A DNA stretch of 64,000 nt from Actinomycetota bacterium (GTDB lineage Bacteria; Actinomycetota; Thermoleophilia; Solirubrobacterales; Solirubrobacteraceae): NCBI GenBank assembly GCA_005884115.1, contig VAXW01000005.1:434001-498000 (forward strand), written 5' to 3'. Under the pieces are notes generated by a model. That model ran no database searches and was not told the origin of the DNA. It saw nothing but the letters and a program-made list of their open reading frames with translations. The position numbers and the translations under genes are program-made. Shown here one piece after another: positions 60,144-64,000 of this stretch (position 1 is its first letter; the number at the start of each line of letters is the position of its first letter).

Positions 60144-61822
60144 TGGCCGCGCCGAAGGCCACGCAGGCGCCGCAGGCCACGACCTCCTCGGCGGGCGGCG
60201 ACGCGGCGACGTCGGGAGCACAGGGAGCGCAGGGGCAGCAGTCGCAGGCGAGCTCGCTGCTGCGCCCGCTGGTCGAGGACCTGGAGGCTCGCCGCGAGAA
60301 GATCAGGCTGGGCGGCGGCGAGGAGAAGATCGCAAAACAGCACGGCGACGAAAAGCTCACGGCGCGCGAGCGCATCGCGCTGCTGATCGATACCGATGAG
60401 GGCACAGGCGAGAGCACGTTCACCGAGCTCGGGATCCACGGCCGCCCGCACTCCTCGCAGCGCGCGATGGAGGGCAGGGAGGCGCCGGCGGACGGCGTGA
60501 TCACGGGCTACGGCAAGGTCGAAGGGCGCATGGTGGCGGTGTGCGCGTACGACTTCACCGTGATGGCGGGCTCGATGGGGATGACGGGCGAGCTGAAGGT
60601 GGGCAGGCTGCGCGAGCTTGCGCTGACCAAGCGCATCCCGTTCATCTGGCTGCTCGACTCGGCCGGGGCCCGCATCCAGGAGGCGGTCGGATCGCTGTTT
60701 GCGGGCTCGGGGCATCTGTTCCGCGAGGAGGTCGTGATGAGCGGCGTGATCCCGCAGATCGCGGCGCTGATGGGGCCGTGCGCGGCCGGCACGGCGTACA
60801 TCCCTGGCCTTGCGGACTTCGTGCCGATGGTCAAGGGCCGCGGCTCGATGGCGCTGGCCGGCCCGCACCTGGTGCGCGCGGCGATTGGCGAGGACGTCAC
60901 GCAGGAGGAACTGGGCGGCTCGCGCGTGCACTGCCGGCGCTCGGGCGTGGGCGACCTCGAGGTCGCAGACGACGAGGAGTGCATCCGGCGCATCAAGCAG
61001 TACCTCTCGTTCATGCCTCAGAACTGCGAAGAGCGCCCGCCGCGCCGCTCGACCACCGACCCGGTCGAGCGCGCTGAGGAGGAGCTGCTCGACGTGCTGC
61101 CGGAGTCCAACCGCAAGCCCTATGACATGTATGCGGTGATCGAGAGGATCGTCGACGAGGGCTTCTACTTCGACATGAAGCCGCAGTGGGCGAAGACGAT
61201 CATCACCTGCTTCGCGCGCTTCGGCGGGCGTCCCGTCGGCATCGTGGCCAACCAGCCCAAGCAGCTGGGCGGCATCCTCGACAACGACTCGGCGGACAAG
61301 GCAGCGCGCTTCGTGAACCTTTGCAACGCGTTCGCGATCCCGCTCGTGTTCCTGATGGACGTGCCTGGCTTCATGGTGGGCACGAAGGTCGAGGCCGAGG
61401 GCATCATCCGCCACGGCGCGAAGATGCTCTACGCGGTGGCCAACGCGACGGTGCCGAAGGTGACGGTCATCACGCGCAAGGCATATGGCGCGGGCTACTA
61501 CGTGATGAACGGGCGCGCGTACGAGCCCGATCTGATCGTCGCCTGGCCGAGCGCCGAGATCAGCGTGATGGGCGCGGAGGGCGCGGTCGAGATCGTGATG
61601 CGCAAACAGGTCGAAGAAGCTGAGGACCCCGAGGCCAAGAAGGCCGAGCTGATCGAGGCGTACCGCAAGATCATCGACGTATACATCGCGGCGGGCAACG
61701 ACATGATCGACGACGTGATCGACCCGCGCGAGACGCGCGCGACGATCTGCAAGGCGCTGGAGATGGCCGAGGGCAAGCGCATCGAGCGCCCATGGAAGCG
61801 CCATGGAGTCGTCCCCGTATGA
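60143..61822 (+). CDS. Acyl-CoA carboxylase beta (carboxyltransferase) subunit
   Basis: The 559-residue protein is a biotin-dependent carboxyltransferase, of the propionyl/methylcrotonyl/geranyl-CoA type. Landmarks are KLTARERIALLIDTDEGTG, the oxyanion segment LLDSAGARIQEAV, MGPCAAGTAYIPGLADFVPM and GFMVGTKVEAEGIIRHGAKM. A 40-residue Ala/Gln/Ser-rich leader precedes the core. The small biotinyl carrier at 47945-48157 could serve it. The acyl substrate cannot be fixed from sequence alone. Confidence 0.92.
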   Translation: MAAPKATQAPQATTSSAGGDAATSGAQGAQGQQSQASSLLRPLVEDLEARREKIRLGGGEEKIAKQHGDEKLTARERIALLIDTDEGTGESTFTELGIHGRPHSSQRAMEGREAPADGVITGYGKVEGRMVAVCAYDFTVMAGSMGMTGELKVGRLRELALTKRIPFIWLLDSAGARIQEAVGSLFAGSGHLFREEVVMSGVIPQIAALMGPCAAGTAYIPGLADFVPMVKGRGSMALAGPHLVRAAIGEDVTQEELGGSRVHCRRSGVGDLEVADDEECIRRIKQYLSFMPQNCEERPPRRSTTDPVERAEEELLDVLPESNRKPYDMYAVIERIVDEGFYFDMKPQWAKTIITCFARFGGRPVGIVANQPKQLGGILDNDSADKAARFVNLCNAFAIPLVFLMDVPGFMVGTKVEAEGIIRHGAKMLYAVANATVPKVTVITRKAYGAGYYVMNGRAYEPDLIVAWPSAEISVMGAEGAVEIVMRKQVEEAEDPEAKKAELIEAYRKIIDVYIAAGNDMIDDVIDPRETRATICKALEMAEGKRIERPWKRHGVVPV

Positions 61823-61832
61823 GAGGAGCACA

Positions 61833-62714
61833 ATGAGCACCGAGGACCCTGTCGTCATCACGTGCTCGATCTCGGGCATGCTGGCCAACCGCGAGCAGTG
61901 CCCGGCGATCCCCTACACGCCGGCGGAGTATGCGTCGGAGGCGCGGCGGATCGTGGATGAGGGCGGCGTGATGATCCACATCCACGCGCGCAAAGCAGAC
62001 GGCACGCCGAGCTACGAGATCGAGGACTTCCAGGCGATCACGGACGCGATCCGCGCGGAGGTGGGCGATGAGGTGATCGTCAACTTCTCGACGGGAACGA
62101 TCGGCGTGCCGGTGGCCAAGCGCGTCGAATACCTGCGCGCCTGCCGGCCGGAGGTGGCGGCTCTGAACATGGGCTCGATGAACTACGCCAAGTACTCGCG
62201 CTCGCGGCGGGACTTCGTCTTCAAAGCTGTCTTCGCGAACCCCTTCGAGGAGATCATCGAGCTGCTCGAGGCGATGAACGAGCTGGGAATAAAACCGGAG
62301 CACGAGTGCTTCGACGTTGGCCACGTCGGAAGCCTTGCGCCGCTGGTCGACATGGGCGTCCTGCATGAGCCCCTGCACGTCGACTGCGTGATGGGCGTCG
62401 TGGGCGGCATCCCGCCGACGGCGCGGAACCTGGCGGCGATGGTCGAGAACATCCCCGCCGGCAGCCACTGGGGCGTGATCGGCATCTCGCGCGACCAGTG
62501 GATGCTGGTCTCGGCGGCGCTCACCCTGGGCGGCTCGATCAGGGTCGGCCTCGAGGACAACCTCTACCTGCCGGATGGGGTGATGGCGCGCTCGAACGGC
62601 GAGCTGATCGCGAAGGCGCGGCAGATGACCGAAGACGTCGGCCGCCGGCCGGCGACCGTCGAGGAGGCGCGCGGGATGCTGGCGGTCCCGCAGCGCGTGG
62701 GGAGCGGGGCGTGA
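61833..62714 (+). CDS. Beta-keto acid cleavage enzyme (DUF849)
   Basis: This 293-residue TIM-barrel enzyme belongs to the BKACE/Kce family, which reacts a beta-keto acid with acetyl-CoA to give acetoacetate and a new CoA ester. The zinc motif HIHAR is at about residue 47, and the barrel shows NFSTGTIGV, ALNMGSMNYAK and CFDVGHVGSL. It replaces or adds a thiolase-like step in the neighbouring acyl-CoA pathway. GAGAGGAG precedes the ATG. Confidence 0.92.
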   Translation: MSTEDPVVITCSISGMLANREQCPAIPYTPAEYASEARRIVDEGGVMIHIHARKADGTPSYEIEDFQAITDAIRAEVGDEVIVNFSTGTIGVPVAKRVEYLRACRPEVAALNMGSMNYAKYSRSRRDFVFKAVFANPFEEIIELLEAMNELGIKPEHECFDVGHVGSLAPLVDMGVLHEPLHVDCVMGVVGGIPPTARNLAAMVENIPAGSHWGVIGISRDQWMLVSAALTLGGSIRVGLEDNLYLPDGVMARSNGELIAKARQMTEDVGRRPATVEEARGMLAVPQRVGSGA

Positions 62715-62818
62715 GAGAGTTGATTTTGAGGGACGGCCTCGCGGCCGCCGATGGGTCGCGTCGTGTAGTTACTAGCGGCCCCGTCTGGGAAGCGCGCGCT
62801 GGAGGGCATCGGGGATGA
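62711..62818 (+). CDS. 35-residue bridging ORF
   Basis: The ORF starts with GTG overlapping the BKACE stop (GTGA) and ends with TGA overlapping the ATG of the racemase gene (ATGA). It encodes MRELILRDGLAAADGSRRVV, then TSGPVWEARAGGHRG. Its last codons contain GGAGGGC before the downstream start, as in the nuoI-nuoJ micro-ORFs. A peptide function is unknown; coupling of the two flanking genes is the simplest role. Confidence 0.45.
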   Translation: MRELILRDGLAAADGSRRVVTSGPVWEARAGGHRG

Positions 62819-64000
62819 GCGGCGCGCTCGAGGGTATCCGCGTGCTCGACCTCTCGCGCCTGCTGCCGGGAGGGTTCTGCTCGCTGCTGCTGGCTGACTT
62901 CGGCGCGGAGGTGCTGAAGGTGGAGGACATGGGCATGGGCGACTACGTGCGCTGGTCGCCGCCTTACTACGAGGGCGCGCACGAGAGCGCGCGCTCGGCG
63001 CTGTTCTTGGCGCTGAACCGCAACAAGCGCTCGATCCGACTCGACCTCAAGCACGAGCGCGGCCGCGAGGCGCTGCTGCGCTTGGTGCGCGAGCACGACG
63101 TCCTGCTCGAGTCGTTCCGCCCCGGCGTGCTCGAGCGGCTGGGCGTGGGCTACGAGCGCATGCGCGAGGAGAACGCGGGCCTCGTCTACTGCGCGATCAC
63201 GGGCTATGGCCAGCACAGCAGCATGCGCGATCGCTCGGGCCACGACATGAACTACCTGGGGCTCATAGGCCTGCTCGGTCTGAGCGGCGCGAGCGGCTCA
63301 GAGCCGGTGCAGTCGGCGGGCCAGATCGCGGACATCGGCGGCGGCGCGCTGATGGCGGCCTTCGCGATCATGGCGGCGCTGCGCGAGCGCGACGGCGGGG
63401 CCGGCGAGCCCGGGTCGGGCGAGGGGCAGTTCGTCGACGTCTCGATGGCTGACGGCTCGCTGTCGTGGCTTGCGATGGTCGCGGGGGCGTACTTCGCCGA
63501 CGGCGTTGTGCCGCGGCGCGGCGATCTGATGCTGGCGGGCGCGGCGATCTGCTACCGCCCGTATGAGTGCGCGGACGGGTGGGTCACGCTGGGCGCGCTC
63601 GAGCCGAAGTTCTTTCAGGCCTTCTGCCGCGGCGTCGGCCGCGAGGATCTGATCGCCAGGCAGTTCGAGCGCCCGGGCTCTGAGGCGCATGCGCAGCTGG
63701 TGGAGATCTTCAAGGGCCGCACGCGCGCGCAGTGGGAGGAGTTCGCCAGCCAGAACGACTGCTGCCTCGAGCCGGTGCTGGAGCTGGACGAGGCGCTCTC
63801 ATCGCAGCTCGTGCACGAGCGCGAGATGGTCGTCGAGATCGAGCAGCCGGGCGCCGAGCGGAAGGTGCGCTCGCTGGGCGTGCCGTTCAAGCTCTCGCGC
63901 ACCCCCGGTCAGCACGACCGCCTGCCGGGCCCGGCGCTGGGCGAGCACACCGAGGAAGCGCTGCTGGCGGCCGGCTACTCCGCGGCCGAGGTGGCGGAGC
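62815..64000 (+). CDS. Alpha-methylacyl-CoA racemase (CoA-transferase family III), 3' end outside window
   Basis: The protein is a CaiB/BaiF-fold enzyme and the frame remains open to the window end (395 residues visible, close to full length). LEGIRVLDLSRLLPGGFCS starts it, RLDLKHERGREALLRLV and SFRPGVLERLG follow, and SGHDMNYLGLIGLLG with its His plus GQIADIGGGALMAAFAIMAA with its Asp match the racemase catalytic pair rather than CoA transferases. It would interconvert R and S forms of 2-methylacyl-CoA so that branched chains can enter beta-oxidation. Confidence 0.92.
   Translation, partial: MSGALEGIRVLDLSRLLPGGFCSLLLADFGAEVLKVEDMGMGDYVRWSPPYYEGAHESARSALFLALNRNKRSIRLDLKHERGREALLRLVREHDVLLESFRPGVLERLGVGYERMREENAGLVYCAITGYGQHSSMRDRSGHDMNYLGLIGLLGLSGASGSEPVQSAGQIADIGGGALMAAFAIMAALRERDGGAGEPGSGEGQFVDVSMADGSLSWLAMVAGAYFADGVVPRRGDLMLAGAAICYRPYECADGWVTLGALEPKFFQAFCRGVGREDLIARQFERPGSEAHAQLVEIFKGRTRAQWEEFASQNDCCLEPVLELDEALSSQLVHEREMVVEIEQPGAERKVRSLGVPFKLSRTPGQHDRLPGPALGEHTEEALLAAGYSAAEVAE

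Noticed and set aside
62766..62774. TAGTTACTA as a third copy of the 25-bp acyl-CoA operator
   Set aside because: Only the core letters resemble it; the arm spacing is different and the site lies within a coupled ORF.

Overview
The window is about 70% GC, has many GTG starts and dense, overlapping genes, and no rRNA, tRNA, phage or IS gene that I can see. Protein content points to an aerobic chemo-organotrophic actinobacterium: a complete 14-gene complex I, a GH15 trehalase/glucoamylase-type enzyme, a class III cyclase fusion and several acyl-CoA genes. The flavour suggests the deep-branching Thermoleophilia/Solirubrobacterales, but that is inference, not proof.

Layout. 1-4732: 3' part of acetyl-CoA synthetase, flavin-dependent thymidylate synthase, oligoendopeptidase F. 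4789-19790: the whole nuoA-N operon on the minus strand, tightly coupled, with two tandem 26-codon micro-ORFs inserted between nuoI and nuoJ. 19822-22457: a membrane protein, a cytochrome c lipoprotein, serS and a GYD protein. 22699-28736: envelope genes (coiled-coil M15-like protein, a glycosidase-like exported protein, two large polytopic GT-C-like proteins) that carry three copies of a 21-bp imperfect palindrome. 28864-37887: an amine/amino-acid catabolic cluster (saccharopine-dehydrogenase-like enzyme, APC permease, class III aminotransferase, PucR regulator, alanine dehydrogenase, aminobutyraldehyde-type dehydrogenase, metallo-hydrolase) with a twin operator in the divergent promoter region. 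37927-40953: GH15 enzyme, a truncated flavoprotein remnant, NUDIX hydrolase, rubredoxin. 40960-48157: biotin synthesis (bioA, and bioB-bioF-bioD on the other strand), an enoyl-CoA hydratase and a stand-alone biotinyl carrier protein. 48300-52212: glycosyltransferase, glycerol kinase, acyltransferase, an SDR-like protein and a 31-residue membrane peptide. 52256-64000: short-chain and acyl-CoA dehydrogenases, CAP protein, hydrolase-cyclase fusion, enoyl-CoA hydratase, acyl-CoA carboxylase beta subunit, beta-keto acid cleavage enzyme and an alpha-methylacyl-CoA racemase cut by the window end.

How it works together. Complex I takes electrons from NADH produced by acyl-CoA and amine oxidation. The biotin genes, the biotinyl carrier and the carboxyltransferase subunit form one logical unit. 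Alanine dehydrogenase can recycle the alanine made by a pyruvate-dependent amine transaminase next to it, and the aldehyde dehydrogenase finishes the oxidation. Two matching 25-bp palindromes in front of an acyl-CoA dehydrogenase and an enoyl-CoA hydratase suggest a shared fatty-acid regulator that is not encoded in the window.

Most worth a second look: the nuoI-nuoJ micro-ORF pair with a GC hairpin in each copy, a similar 35-codon bridging ORF before the racemase, the bioA gene whose conserved N-terminus precedes any normal start codon and follows rubredoxin in frame after one amber stop, the acyl-CoA operators, a 164-bp element bounded by 20-bp inverted repeats, and a recurring TANNNT box 6-9 bases before start codons that suggests leaderless transcripts.
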